A DNA stretch of 64,000 nt from JAFMJV01 sp034436555 (lineage in GTDB: Bacteria; Chloroflexota; Limnocylindria; Limnocylindrales; CSP1-4). The position numbers were made by a program, and so were the translations under genes. The stretch is from the NCBI GenBank assembly GCA_034436555.1, contig DAOTUU010000007.1, positions 48,650 to 112,649 on the forward strand, read 5' to 3'. Positions 1-7,632 of this stretch are shown one piece after another. The notes under the pieces were generated by a model that searched no databases, had not been told where the DNA came from, and saw nothing but the letters and a program-made list of their open reading frames with translations. The first letter of the stretch is position 1. Each line of letters opens with the position of its first letter.

Positions 1-140
1 CGTGGCCGGGGGGTGCCGGGGCCGCGGGCGCGTGCCGGGCCCGCGGCCCGGGGGAGTGCCGGGGCCGCGGGGCGTGTGCCGGGGCGAGTGCCGGGGCCGC
101 GGCCGCGTGCCGGGCCCGCGGGGCTCGCGGCCACGCGACC
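1..140. repeat. GC-rich imperfect direct repeats at window edge
   Basis: Several imperfect copies of a unit close to GTGCCGGGGCCGCGG follow one another, alternating with CGTGCCGGGCCCGCGG variants. No open frame here looks coding: all are arginine, proline and glycine rich. The stretch leads directly into the dispersed repeat at 141-345, so together they form a non-coding block downstream of the minus-strand HTH gene. Confidence 0.7.
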
Positions 141-345
141 CGGACAGATGTCGGCCCTCGCGACCCTACAGGCGGCGACCGTGCCAGATGTCGCGCCCAC
201 GGACCGTAGAAGCTCCGACGGCCCGGAATCCCTGCCACCCGTCCCACTGGTGCGACACAAGCCAGTTTCGACCTGGCTAGCGTCGGACCGTTGCGACATC
301 TGTCCGGGTGGGTGGGCCCTCGCCACGCTCGTCGGCCCGTGGTCG
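141..345 (+). repeat. Dispersed intergenic repeat, copy A
   Basis: This segment matches the reverse complement of about 56376-56565. Conserved blocks, in the same order and spacing, are GCGGCGACC..TGCCAGATGTCG (about 174-192), TCCCTGCCACC..TC.CACTGGT.CGACA (about 232-258), CTGGCT.G.GTCGGACCGTT.CGACATCTG (about 273-302) and a weaker CACGCTCGTC block (about 324-333). The motif CAGATGTCG or its complement recurs three times. From 277 it overlaps the 3' end of the minus-strand HTH gene, whose last codons lie inside the repeat. Confidence 0.75.
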
Positions 346-1053
346 GACCCGTCGTGACGCGGCAGATCGCCCGGTTGCGTCGCCATCTCGAACATCCGTC
401 CAGAAGCTGAGCGCCATCACCGGCCCTGTCGGGCGGGCGAGCCACGCGCGCAGCGTCCGACCATCGGTCGGAAACCGGCCTCGCAGGAGCCCGGCGTGAC
501 GCGCCACGTGTCGCCGGTTCGTGCGGGTGTCGGCGAAGACGACCCAGGCCGAGACCGTCGCTGGGGTCCAGCCGCGTTCCGAGGCGATGCGGCCCGCCAG
601 TCGGATGCGGCGGTCCATCGTGGCCACCAACGCCTGCGGATCCCCCAGCGCCGTCTTCAGCTCCACGATGAGCAGGCTGCGGGTCGGGGCGTGCCAGGCG
701 AGCAGGTCGATGACTCCGCGCTCCCCGAAGACCGCGAAGCTGACCTCGGAGAGTGACGTCCACCCGGCCAGTTCCCGGAACAGCGCACCGACCGCCTCAT
801 GCAGCGCCGCATGCGCTTCGGCGAGCAGCCGGTCCAGGTCTGCACCCTGCCACCTGACCTCGGTGCGGAGCGTCGCGTCCACCGCGCGCGCCACCGCCTG
901 GACGCGACCCCACCCGACGCTGGCCGCGTGTCCGGCCTCGATCGCGATCACGTCCTGCCGCGGCAGTCGCGCCAGCGCCGCCACGTCCGCCTGGCGCAGT
1001 CGTTTCCGGACGCGGATCGCCCGCAGCGCCCGCCCGATCCGCACGTCGTCCAT
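277..1053 (-). CDS. XRE-type HTH protein with PD-(D/E)XK-like nuclease domain
   Basis: A 258-residue protein counted from the ATG at 1053; a longer frame to 1116 is possible, but the HTH begins at this Met. Residues 5-60 are a Cro/XRE-like helix-turn-helix (RQADVAALARL). Residues 95-190 look like a PD-(D/E)XK core: D116 in GVIDLLAWH, then E131-x-K133 in IVELKT on the next strand. XRE proteins with such a domain are widespread but their role is not settled; a DNA-binding regulator with an inactive or active nuclease fold is the likely reading. The C-terminus (about 25 basic residues) runs into the dispersed repeat, so the native end may have been replaced. It is divergent from psuG, with 179 bp between the two start codons. 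Confidence 0.65.
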   Translation of the reverse strand: MDDVRIGRALRAIRVRKRLRQADVAALARLPRQDVIAIEAGHAASVGWGRVQAVARAVDATLRTEVRWQGADLDRLLAEAHAALHEAVGALFRELAGWTSLSEVSFAVFGERGVIDLLAWHAPTRSLLIVELKTALGDPQALVATMDRRIRLAGRIASERGWTPATVSAWVVFADTRTNRRHVARHAGLLRGRFPTDGRTLRAWLARPTGPVMALSFWTDVRDGDATGRSAASRRVRPRADERGEGPPTRTDVATVRR

Positions 1054-1219
1054 GGCGCGGGAGTGTGCCCGCACGGTCTTCACCGCCGCTCCACCGTGAC
1101 TCCACCGCCGCTTCACCTGCCAGTACGCCGCTCGTCGTCGCGGGCACCACGCGCGATGTCGCGGCGGCGGCCGGATCGCTGTCGCCGCCGGGTCGGCACA
1201 CAGTCGGCATCCACCGCGC

Positions 1220-1225
1220 TACGCT
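1220..1225 (+). promoter_or_regulatory. -10 hexamer of psuG (leaderless type)
   Basis: TACGCT lies exactly 7 nt before the ATG at 1233, the spacing expected when transcription begins at the start codon. There is no Shine-Dalgarno in the gap. The same geometry recurs at four other genes in the window. Confidence 0.5.
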
Positions 1226-1232
1226 CCGCACC

Positions 1233-2150
1233 ATGCCCACCGATCTGATCCGCCTCGCCCCCGAGGTCGCCCAGGCGCTCGCCGCCGGCCGGCCCGTCGT
1301 GGCCCTCGAGTCCACGCTCATCACCCACGGCCTGGCGTACCCCGCCAACGTGGACGCGGCGCGTCGATCGGAGGCGGCCGTTCGCGCGGAGGGTGCGGTC
1401 CCGGCCACCGTGGCGCTCCACGACGGCGCGATCCTGGTGGGCCTGGAGGATGCGCAGCTCCAGGACCTGGCCCGGGCCGTGAAGCCCGCCAAGGTCTCGC
1501 GCCAGAACCTCTCGGCGCAGCTGGGCCGGACGGGCTGGGCCGGGACGACCGTGTCGGCCACGATGATCGCCGCTCACCGTACGGGCATCCGGCTGTTCGC
1601 GACCGGTGGCATCGGGGGCGTCCATCGGGGCGGCCAGGACAGCCTGGACATCAGCTCTGACCTCGATGAGCTCGCTCGCACCCCGGTCACGGTCGTGTGT
1701 GCCGGACCCAAGTCGATCCTGGACGTGGGCCGCACGCTCGAGGTGCTGGAGACGCGTGGCGTGCCGGTGGTGGGCTTCGGCACGGACGACCTGCCCGGCT
1801 TCTACGCCCGCGACTCCGGTCACCGGGCGCCCGTTCGCGTCGACACGCCCGAGGAGGCGGCCCGACTCATCGATCGGCACGACCGGCTGGGTCTGGGCTC
1901 GGGCATCCTGGTCACGGTCCCCCTGCCCGCGGCGGACGCCATCCCCCGCGACGAGATCGAGGCGGCCATCGACCGGGCGGTCCGCGAGACTGGTGCCCGG
2001 GGGATCCATGGCCCGGCGTCGACCCCCGCCGTCCTGGCGCGCGTCGCCGAGCTGACTGACGGCCGCTCGGTCGTCGCGAACCTCGCGCTCATCGAGCACG
2101 ACTCCCGGGTCGCCGCGCAGATCGCGGTCGCCCTGGCCGCCCTCCGCTGA
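1233..2150 (+). CDS. psuG: Pseudouridine-5'-phosphate glycosidase
   Basis: 305 residues, the usual size for PsuG. The family reversibly cleaves pseudouridine 5'-phosphate to uracil and ribose 5-phosphate, for salvage of modified nucleosides from RNA turnover. The conserved N-terminal ESTLITHGLAYP (residues 26-37), the lysine-rich KPAKVSRQNL (84-93), the FATGGIGGVHRG glycine loop and the DISSDLDEL segment are all present. The start at 1233 is chosen because homologues begin just before this point; the frame is open upstream to 1065 but the added sequence is low-complexity. No psuK kinase lies beside it. A fused or distant kinase, or catabolism of imported material, is possible. Confidence 0.93.
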   Translation: MPTDLIRLAPEVAQALAAGRPVVALESTLITHGLAYPANVDAARRSEAAVRAEGAVPATVALHDGAILVGLEDAQLQDLARAVKPAKVSRQNLSAQLGRTGWAGTTVSATMIAAHRTGIRLFATGGIGGVHRGGQDSLDISSDLDELARTPVTVVCAGPKSILDVGRTLEVLETRGVPVVGFGTDDLPGFYARDSGHRAPVRVDTPEEAARLIDRHDRLGLGSGILVTVPLPAADAIPRDEIEAAIDRAVRETGARGIHGPASTPAVLARVAELTDGRSVVANLALIEHDSRVAAQIAVALAALR

Positions 2151-2165
2151 GGTTCGGGCTCGGCC

Positions 2166-2206
2166 GACCAGGCGGGCGAACTGGCAGACCAGGCGGGCGA
2201 ACTGGC
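2166..2206 (+). repeat. Two-copy 21-bp tandem duplication
   Basis: GACCAGGCGGGCGAACTGGC occurs twice with a 21-bp period just after psuG. It is one of many short tandem duplications in the window. No function is visible. Confidence 0.75.
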
Positions 2207-2424
2207 CGAGCCACCGCGGGCGGGTGCGAGAACGCGATCCCAGGGCGCGAGCGAGCACGGGCGACCGGGACGATTGGGCCAGACCCCGGCACCCTGCTGG
2301 TCATGTTGTCGCCGGGCACCGCAGCGACTACGGTCATCTCGATCGCCGTCTGCCGCCGGAGCGACCATCGCACCACGGAGCGGGACCTGCTCGACCAGCC
2401 GACCGGATCCTGAGGATCGACCCG

Positions 2425-2925
2425 ATGCGCATCTACGAAGGAAGCCCGCGCCAGGACTATGAGGAGGTCCTGCGCTCCATCGGCGCCTTCATCGACCAGC
2501 GGGGCATGCGCGAGATCATGCTCGTCGAGGCGCCCGACGGGTTCATCATCCAGGGCCTCGTGGGCCAGGCCGTGGACGTGTCCGCCTGGAGTGACCCCTC
2601 CGCGCGCATCGAGAAGGAGACGTACACCTTCCTCGATGACGACATCGCCCGATTCATGGAGGAGGCGCTCGCCCGCCGGCGCAACGGGCATGGGGCGGCC
2701 CCCTCGAGCGCGGGCGCCTACGAGCGTGCGCTGCGGGTGCTCGGTCGGTACATCGACCAGCAGAAGCCGCGGGACGTGTTCTTCCTGGAGCAGGGCGGCT
2801 CGTACGTCGTCCGGCTGTTGATGGGCACCCGCCAGGGCGCCCGCCACGTCCTGGCCGAGTTCACGGCGGAGGAGCTCAGCGCGATGGTCGGACAGGGGCC
2901 GGCCTGGCGAGGCGTCGCGGTCTGA
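2425..2925 (+). CDS. Conserved hypothetical protein with internal domain duplication
   Basis: 166 residues from ATG 2425; the frame stays open upstream, but the Met at MRIYEGSPRQ begins the structured part. Residues 12-83 and 99-155 are two copies of the same unit. Compare YEEVLRSIGAFIDQRG with YERALRVLGRYIDQQK, followed in each by a hydrophobic strand pair (REIMLVEAPDGFII / RDVFFLEQGGSYVV) and an acidic helix near the end (FLDDDIARFMEEA / FTAEELSAMV). There is no signal peptide, membrane helix or catalytic motif. It is probably a small cytoplasmic alpha/beta binding protein. I do not recognise the family. Confidence 0.75.
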   Translation: MRIYEGSPRQDYEEVLRSIGAFIDQRGMREIMLVEAPDGFIIQGLVGQAVDVSAWSDPSARIEKETYTFLDDDIARFMEEALARRRNGHGAAPSSAGAYERALRVLGRYIDQQKPRDVFFLEQGGSYVVRLLMGTRQGARHVLAEFTAEELSAMVGQGPAWRGVAV

Positions 2926-3094
2926 CATCTCCTGGCCGAGCGTGATGGATCCCGTCGCCCACATGGGCCCGGGCGCCCGCGTCGCCCCGGTCGGTCCACG
3001 GCATCGGTGTCATTCGCCTCAGGCCGGCGAGGAGACGCCGAGGACCTACACTAGGCGGGTACGCAGCTTGCACGCAGTGGAGGTCGTCTGACCA

Positions 3095-3253
3095 ATGGGC
3101 ATCCTGAAGTTCCTCGGCGCGGTCATGGGCCTCCTGGTCGCCGCCGCCGTCCTCGTCCCGCTGGCCGTGCTGGCCGGGCTGTTCGTCTGGCTGAAGCTGA
3201 CGGAGGAGGCGGACGAGGAGGCGCTCGAGCTGGAGCAGGAAGCGGGCGTCTGA
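3095..3253 (+). CDS. Small single-pass membrane protein (52 aa)
   Basis: ATG 3095 to TGA 3253 encodes 52 residues: a short amphipathic start (MGILKFLGAVMG), one long hydrophobic segment (about residues 8-34) and a strongly acidic tail (EEADEEALELEQEAGV). A GGAGG lies about 12 nt upstream, and a TACACT hexamer about 40 nt upstream could be its -10. Third positions are G/C as in neighbouring genes, which supports real coding. Function is unknown; the tail should be cytoplasmic or periplasmic depending on topology. Confidence 0.65.
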   Translation: MGILKFLGAVMGLLVAAAVLVPLAVLAGLFVWLKLTEEADEEALELEQEAGV

Positions 3254-3599
3254 CCCGCGCCGCTCCCGATCGTCGAGCCGGGTCGCGGGGCCCGGCTCGA
3301 TCGATTCCTGGCGCGCGCGGCCGGTCAACCGCATGACCGGGCGTGTATCCTGTGCCCCGACCCGGGACTCACCCGGGTGTGGCAGGACCGATCGCGTGGC
3401 GCGCACCGGCTGGCCGGTCGCCCCATCTGTCTCGGCAGTCTCCGAGCGCGGTCGTGGATGGATGCGCCGAGGCGGACAGGAGGGTCGCCGAAGCGTGGCG
3501 AGTGGCACCGGCTTGCTCCGGATCCGAGTCCGCGGGACGAACATGCTCCGTCGCGCTCGGCGTTCCGGCGGTACGACAGCGAAAGGGGACTGTTTCTCC
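3254..3599 (+). other. Intergenic region upstream of the sugar transporter operon
   Basis: This 346-bp gap carries no convincing gene. It contains a TATCCT hexamer (3347-3352), a possible -10 for the binding-protein gene, followed by the small inverted element CCCGGG-ACT-CACCCGGG. GAAAGGGGA (3581-3589) is a good ribosome binding site for ATG 3600. A long leader of about 240 nt would result if the TATCCT site is used. Confidence 0.4.
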
Positions 3600-4874
3600 A
3601 TGAGACGAACACGCATCGCATCCACCGTCGCCGCGGCACTCGCCCTGGGCGCGGTCTCCACCGGCGTGGGTGTGGCCCAGGACAAGCCGCAGGTCCTCAT
3701 CTGGACCGACGCCGTCCGGCAGCCCGGCTTCGAGACCTACCGCGACCTGGTCAAGGACACCGTCGACGTCAAGGTCGAGGTCATCGCCGACTCGGACCTG
3801 GTGGCCAAGATCCAGCTCGCCAACGCGGCAGGGTCCGGGTGGCCCGACGCGGCGTTCGTCCAGCCCGGCTACGTGGCGCTGCTGCAGAGCCCGGAGATCG
3901 ACTGGATGCTCGAGCTGACGCCGGAGCTGGTGGGCCAGGAGTTCCTCGACGGCTTCGGCAACGCCAACGGCTGGTGCGTCACCGAGGGCAAGACCTACTG
4001 CCTCAAGAACGACCTCGCGCAGACGGTCCTGTGGTACGACAAGGCGACGTTCGACGAGCTGGGCCTCACGGTCCCGACCACGATGACCGAGTGGGCGGAC
4101 ACGGCGATGAAGCTCAAGGAGGCCGGCTACATCTCGGGCGCCATCGGCGACCAGAACTTCTACGCGAGCTATCTGTGGCCCAGCGGCTGCCCGATGGCCC
4201 AGGTCATCAGCAGCACCGAGGTCCGCATCAACGCCCAGGATCCCAAGTGCACCCGCGTCGCGGAGCTGGTCCAGCCGCTGGTGGACGCGGGCGCCATCGA
4301 CACCCGCTCCAATTTCGACGCGGGCTTCATCCAGGACGTCGCCAAGCAGGGCAAGGTCGCGATGACCTTCGGCCCCTCCTGGTTCGGTGACTTCGTCATC
4401 CGGCCCGAGGGGACCTGGGCGGTGCCGGCCGGCCGGATCACGGCCGCGCCCATGCCCATCTGGGAGGGCGACGACGTGGCGCACTCGGGGGAGTGGGGCG
4501 GAGCCGTCTTCGCCGTCTCGAAGCACGCCGCGCATCCGCAGGAGGCGGCGGATGCCATCAAGTGGATGGTCAGCGACCCCGAGCATGTCAAGAGCGGCCC
4601 CACGTTCCCCGCGTACGGCCCGGCGAACAAGATCTGGACCGAGCGCGTCGCCACCGACCCCTACTACGCCGCGGACCCGACGGTGGCCATGACGGTGCAG
4701 TCGCAGCTCATCAATCCGTCCGTGGGACCCGTCCGCATGGACGTCGACGCGCAGATCGGCTCCACCCTGGCCCTGCCCATCACCCAGGGCGCCAAGATCC
4801 AGGACGCCATCAACGAGTTCCAGGCGGGCCTGGCGAATCTCGCCCCGACCGTCGGCTACACCGTCTCGCAGTAG
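3600..4874 (+). CDS. ABC transporter extracellular sugar-binding protein
   Basis: 424 residues from ATG 3600, preceded by GAAAGGGGA. It has a signal peptide (MRRTRIASTVAAALALGA..VAQD, cleavage near residue 28) without a lipobox cysteine. The mature part has the look of the MalE/UgpB type: DLVAKIQLANAAGSGWPDAAFV near the N-terminus, WYDKATFDELGL in the middle, and EWGGAVFAVSKHAAHPQEAADAIKWM towards the C-terminus. It should capture an oligosaccharide or sugar derivative outside the membrane and deliver it to the two permeases that follow. An upstream in-frame ATG at 3543 lacks a good ribosome binding site. Confidence 0.9.
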   Translation: MRRTRIASTVAAALALGAVSTGVGVAQDKPQVLIWTDAVRQPGFETYRDLVKDTVDVKVEVIADSDLVAKIQLANAAGSGWPDAAFVQPGYVALLQSPEIDWMLELTPELVGQEFLDGFGNANGWCVTEGKTYCLKNDLAQTVLWYDKATFDELGLTVPTTMTEWADTAMKLKEAGYISGAIGDQNFYASYLWPSGCPMAQVISSTEVRINAQDPKCTRVAELVQPLVDAGAIDTRSNFDAGFIQDVAKQGKVAMTFGPSWFGDFVIRPEGTWAVPAGRITAAPMPIWEGDDVAHSGEWGGAVFAVSKHAAHPQEAADAIKWMVSDPEHVKSGPTFPAYGPANKIWTERVATDPYYAADPTVAMTVQSQLINPSVGPVRMDVDAQIGSTLALPITQGAKIQDAINEFQAGLANLAPTVGYTVSQ

Positions 4875-4887
4875 TCCGACATCGCGT

Positions 4888-4934
4888 CACCCGGGTGACC
4901 GGCACCCTTCGCGGGAGCGCCGGTCACCCGGGTG
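4888..4934 (+). terminator. Perfect 16-bp stem-loop between binding protein and permeases
   Basis: CACCCGGGTGACCGGC (4888-4903) is exactly complementary to GCCGGTCACCCGGGTG (4919-4934), with a 15-nt loop. There is no U-tract, so it may act as a partial terminator or as a 3' block to exonucleases. Such hairpins often sit after the binding-protein gene and raise its expression relative to the permeases. Confidence 0.75.
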
Positions 4935-4968
4935 TCGTTGATTCCGTGCCACCACCCCGGGGGACCTG

Positions 4969-5856
4969 ATGGGTCGACGCAGGCAATGGCACATCTCGAG
5001 CTGGGTGATGTTCTCGCCCTACCTCGTGCTGCTCATCGCGTTCGGGCTGGTGCCCGTCCTGCTCGCGTTCCAGTCGTCTCTGGGCGCGTCGATGCTCAAC
5101 AAGGACGGCGGCCTCGACAACTACTGGCTGGTCATCACCGACTTCCGGTTCCTGCCCGCGCTGAAGAACGTCCTGACCTTCCTGCTCATCTACGTGCCGG
5201 CGATGCTCATCGTCGTGACCCTGATGGCGGTCCTGCTGGATGTGCGTCACGGGGCACGCAACAAGTACCTGATGCTCGCGCTGATCGTCCCGGCGGCGAT
5301 CTCGGGCTCCGTCGCGATCCTGGTCTGGTACTTCATGCTGGAGCCGACGCTCAGCCCGTTCCGGGACGTGCTCCACGCGATGGGCATCACCCAGGCTCGA
5401 CAGATCTGGAACAGCGGCAACATGGCCATCATCTTCGCGGCCATGGCCTTCTTCACCGGCGCCGGGTACTGGATCCTGATCCAGTACGGTTCCCTCCAGT
5501 CCATCTCGGATGAGATCCTGGAGGCCGCGCATCTGGACGGCGCCAACGCGCTCCAGCTCGCGACGCGGATCAAGCTCCCGCTCATCAAGAAGTACCTGGT
5601 GTTCATGGCGGTCCTGACGTTCGCTGCGGGCCTCCAGCTGTTCGTGGAGCCACAGCTGATCTCGGCGTCGGTGTACGTGGGTATCGCCAAGGGCTGGTCG
5701 CTCAACCAGGTGAGCTACGACCTGGCGTTCAAGTCCGCCAACTTCGCGGGTGCGGCGGCCCTCTCGCTGCTGCTCCTGGTGGTGTGCCTCGTGGCGGGCC
5801 TGCTGCTCATCTTCAAGACGGACTTCTTCGACCGCTCGGAGCATCTCTCCCGATGA
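4969..5856 (+). CDS. ABC transporter permease, MalF type
   Basis: 295 residues with six predicted membrane helices (first SSWVMFSPYLVLLIAFGLVPVLL). The cytoplasmic EAA loop that docks to the ATPase reads EAAHLDGANALQLATRIKLPL (about residues 184-204). This is one half of the heterodimeric channel for the sugar delivered by the upstream binding protein. Its stop overlaps the next permease start (ATGA), indicating translational coupling. Confidence 0.92.
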   Translation: MGRRRQWHISSWVMFSPYLVLLIAFGLVPVLLAFQSSLGASMLNKDGGLDNYWLVITDFRFLPALKNVLTFLLIYVPAMLIVVTLMAVLLDVRHGARNKYLMLALIVPAAISGSVAILVWYFMLEPTLSPFRDVLHAMGITQARQIWNSGNMAIIFAAMAFFTGAGYWILIQYGSLQSISDEILEAAHLDGANALQLATRIKLPLIKKYLVFMAVLTFAAGLQLFVEPQLISASVYVGIAKGWSLNQVSYDLAFKSANFAGAAALSLLLLVVCLVAGLLLIFKTDFFDRSEHLSR

Positions 5857-6767
5857 CCCGTCGAACGGCCACCCCCGCGGGACGACGCAGCCTCGCCCTC
5901 GGGCCGCCGATGTTCTCCGGCGTCCGATACGCGGTCCTCGTGCTGTTCGCCGTGGTGAGCGTCATCCCCATGCTGTGGCTGATCCTGGCGCCTTCGAAGA
6001 CGGGTGCCCAGCTCCAGGACTTGTCCCCGTTCGCGTTCGGCTCCATCGACAACTACTTCGTGGCGTGGAACAACCTGCAGTCGCTCGATGAGGGCGTGAT
6101 CGTCCGCTGGACCATCAACTCGGCGGCCTACACGTCGTTCATCGTGCTGGCCTCGGTCGCGACCGCGACGCTGGCGGGGTTCGTGCTGGCCGCCACGCGC
6201 CTCCCCTTCAAGCAGTTCTGGCTCGTGGTCACCCTCATCGCCATGCTGGTGCCGCAGGTCGCCCTGGTCCTGCCCCTGTTCCTGGAGATCAAGGCGCTCG
6301 GGCTGTTCGACTCACCCTGGGCGTACATGCTCACCAGCTCGCTCTATCCGTTCGGGGTCTTCCTGGCGTACATCTACTTCGCCACGTCGATCCCACGAGA
6401 GCTGTACGAGGCCGCCAAGATCGACGGCTGCAACGACTACCAGACGTTCTGGCGGATCGCCCGACCATTGGCCAGGCCCCTGCTGGGAATCCTGGCGTTC
6501 TTCGCGTTCGTGGGAGCCTGGACAAACTACTTCCTGCCGTTCGTGCTTCTGGCCTCGAACGACAACTATCCGTTGCCCCTGGGGCTGGGGGTGGTGTTCA
6601 GCGCGACGCCCGCGCTGAACCCCGGTCTGGGCGCCTCGCAGCTGCCCATCGGCCGTCCGGAGGTGGCGCTCGCGGGGCTGCTCGTGGCCATCCCCATCCT
6701 GGTCGTGTTCCTCGTGTCGCAGCGATCGCTCGTGCGCGGCATGCTGGCGGGCGGCGTGAAGAACTGA
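5853..6767 (+). CDS. ABC transporter permease, MalG type
   Basis: 304 residues from ATG 5853, overlapping the preceding stop by 4 nt. Six membrane helices are expected; the EAA loop reads YEAAKIDGCNDYQTFWRIARPL in the C-terminal half. It pairs with the MalF-type permease. No ATPase gene accompanies the operon; carbohydrate importers of this class often share a general MsmK/UgpC-like ATPase encoded elsewhere. Confidence 0.92.
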   Translation: MTRRTATPAGRRSLALGPPMFSGVRYAVLVLFAVVSVIPMLWLILAPSKTGAQLQDLSPFAFGSIDNYFVAWNNLQSLDEGVIVRWTINSAAYTSFIVLASVATATLAGFVLAATRLPFKQFWLVVTLIAMLVPQVALVLPLFLEIKALGLFDSPWAYMLTSSLYPFGVFLAYIYFATSIPRELYEAAKIDGCNDYQTFWRIARPLARPLLGILAFFAFVGAWTNYFLPFVLLASNDNYPLPLGLGVVFSATPALNPGLGASQLPIGRPEVALAGLLVAIPILVVFLVSQRSLVRGMLAGGVKN

Positions 6768-6777
6768 GGAGCGGCCG

Positions 6778-7632
6778 ATGATCGTCGACGCACACCAGCA
6801 CTTCTGGGACCTGGAGCGGGTCGCGTACCCGTGGCTGGTCCCGGCGTATGGCCCCATCCACCGTTCGTTCGAGCCCGCGGAGCTGGAACCCCAGCTGCGG
6901 GCGTCGGGCATCGACCGGACCGTGCTCGTCCAGGCGGCGAACTCCCTCGAGGACACCGAGGCGATGCTCGCGCAGGCGGCGACGATCGACTGGATCGGGG
7001 CGGTCGTGGGCTGGGTGCCCCTGGAGACGCCCGATGCGGCGGCGCGCGCGCTCGACGAGCGGCTGCCGGGCAACCCCAAGTTCCGGGGTGTGCGCCATCT
7101 GAACCACGACGAGGCGGACCCCGACTGGCTGGTCCGTCCGGGTGTCATCGAGGGCCTGCGCGTGTTGGAGGCCCGCGAGCTCGTGTTCGAGGTGGTGGCG
7201 GTCCACCCGCTCCACCTGGGTCACGTGCCGACGCTCGCCCGTGCGTGCCCGAACCTGTGCATCGTGGTGGACCACCTGGGCAAGCCGCCCATCGCGTCGG
7301 GCGAGTACACGGAGTGGAAGCGGAACCTGGCGGCGGCGGCGGAGCATCCCAACGTCAGTGCGAAGGTGTCTGGCCTGAACACGGCCGCCGACTGGGCGAC
7401 CTGGTCGGCGGAGGATCTCGTCGAGCCGATCGGCCACGCGGTGGAGGTGTTCGGCGCCGACCGGCTGATGGCGGGCAGCGACTGGCCGGTCGCCATCCTG
7501 GCCGGTGACCACGCTCGTGTCTGGAGCGAGACGCTGCGGGCGCTGTCGCTGCTGGGCCTCGATGCGGGACAGCGGGCGGCCATCCTGGGTGAGACCGCCG
7601 CCCGGACCTACGGCATCGCGGAGATCGGGTGA
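6778..7632 (+). CDS. Amidohydrolase family 2, L-fuconolactonase-like
   Basis: 284 residues with a GAGGAG ribosome binding site just before ATG 6778. The TIM-barrel signature DAHQHFWD (residues 4-11) supplies the HxH pair; later VVDHLGKPP and MAGSDWPV give the strand-6 His and the strand-8 Asp. This matches COG3618 enzymes, which hydrolyse lactones of sugar acids (for example L-fucono-1,5-lactone) or related cyclic substrates. Being in one operon with a sugar importer, it probably acts on a lactone formed from the imported sugar. The exact substrate cannot be read from sequence. Confidence 0.85.
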   Translation: MIVDAHQHFWDLERVAYPWLVPAYGPIHRSFEPAELEPQLRASGIDRTVLVQAANSLEDTEAMLAQAATIDWIGAVVGWVPLETPDAAARALDERLPGNPKFRGVRHLNHDEADPDWLVRPGVIEGLRVLEARELVFEVVAVHPLHLGHVPTLARACPNLCIVVDHLGKPPIASGEYTEWKRNLAAAAEHPNVSAKVSGLNTAADWATWSAEDLVEPIGHAVEVFGADRLMAGSDWPVAILAGDHARVWSETLRALSLLGLDAGQRAAILGETAARTYGIAEIG

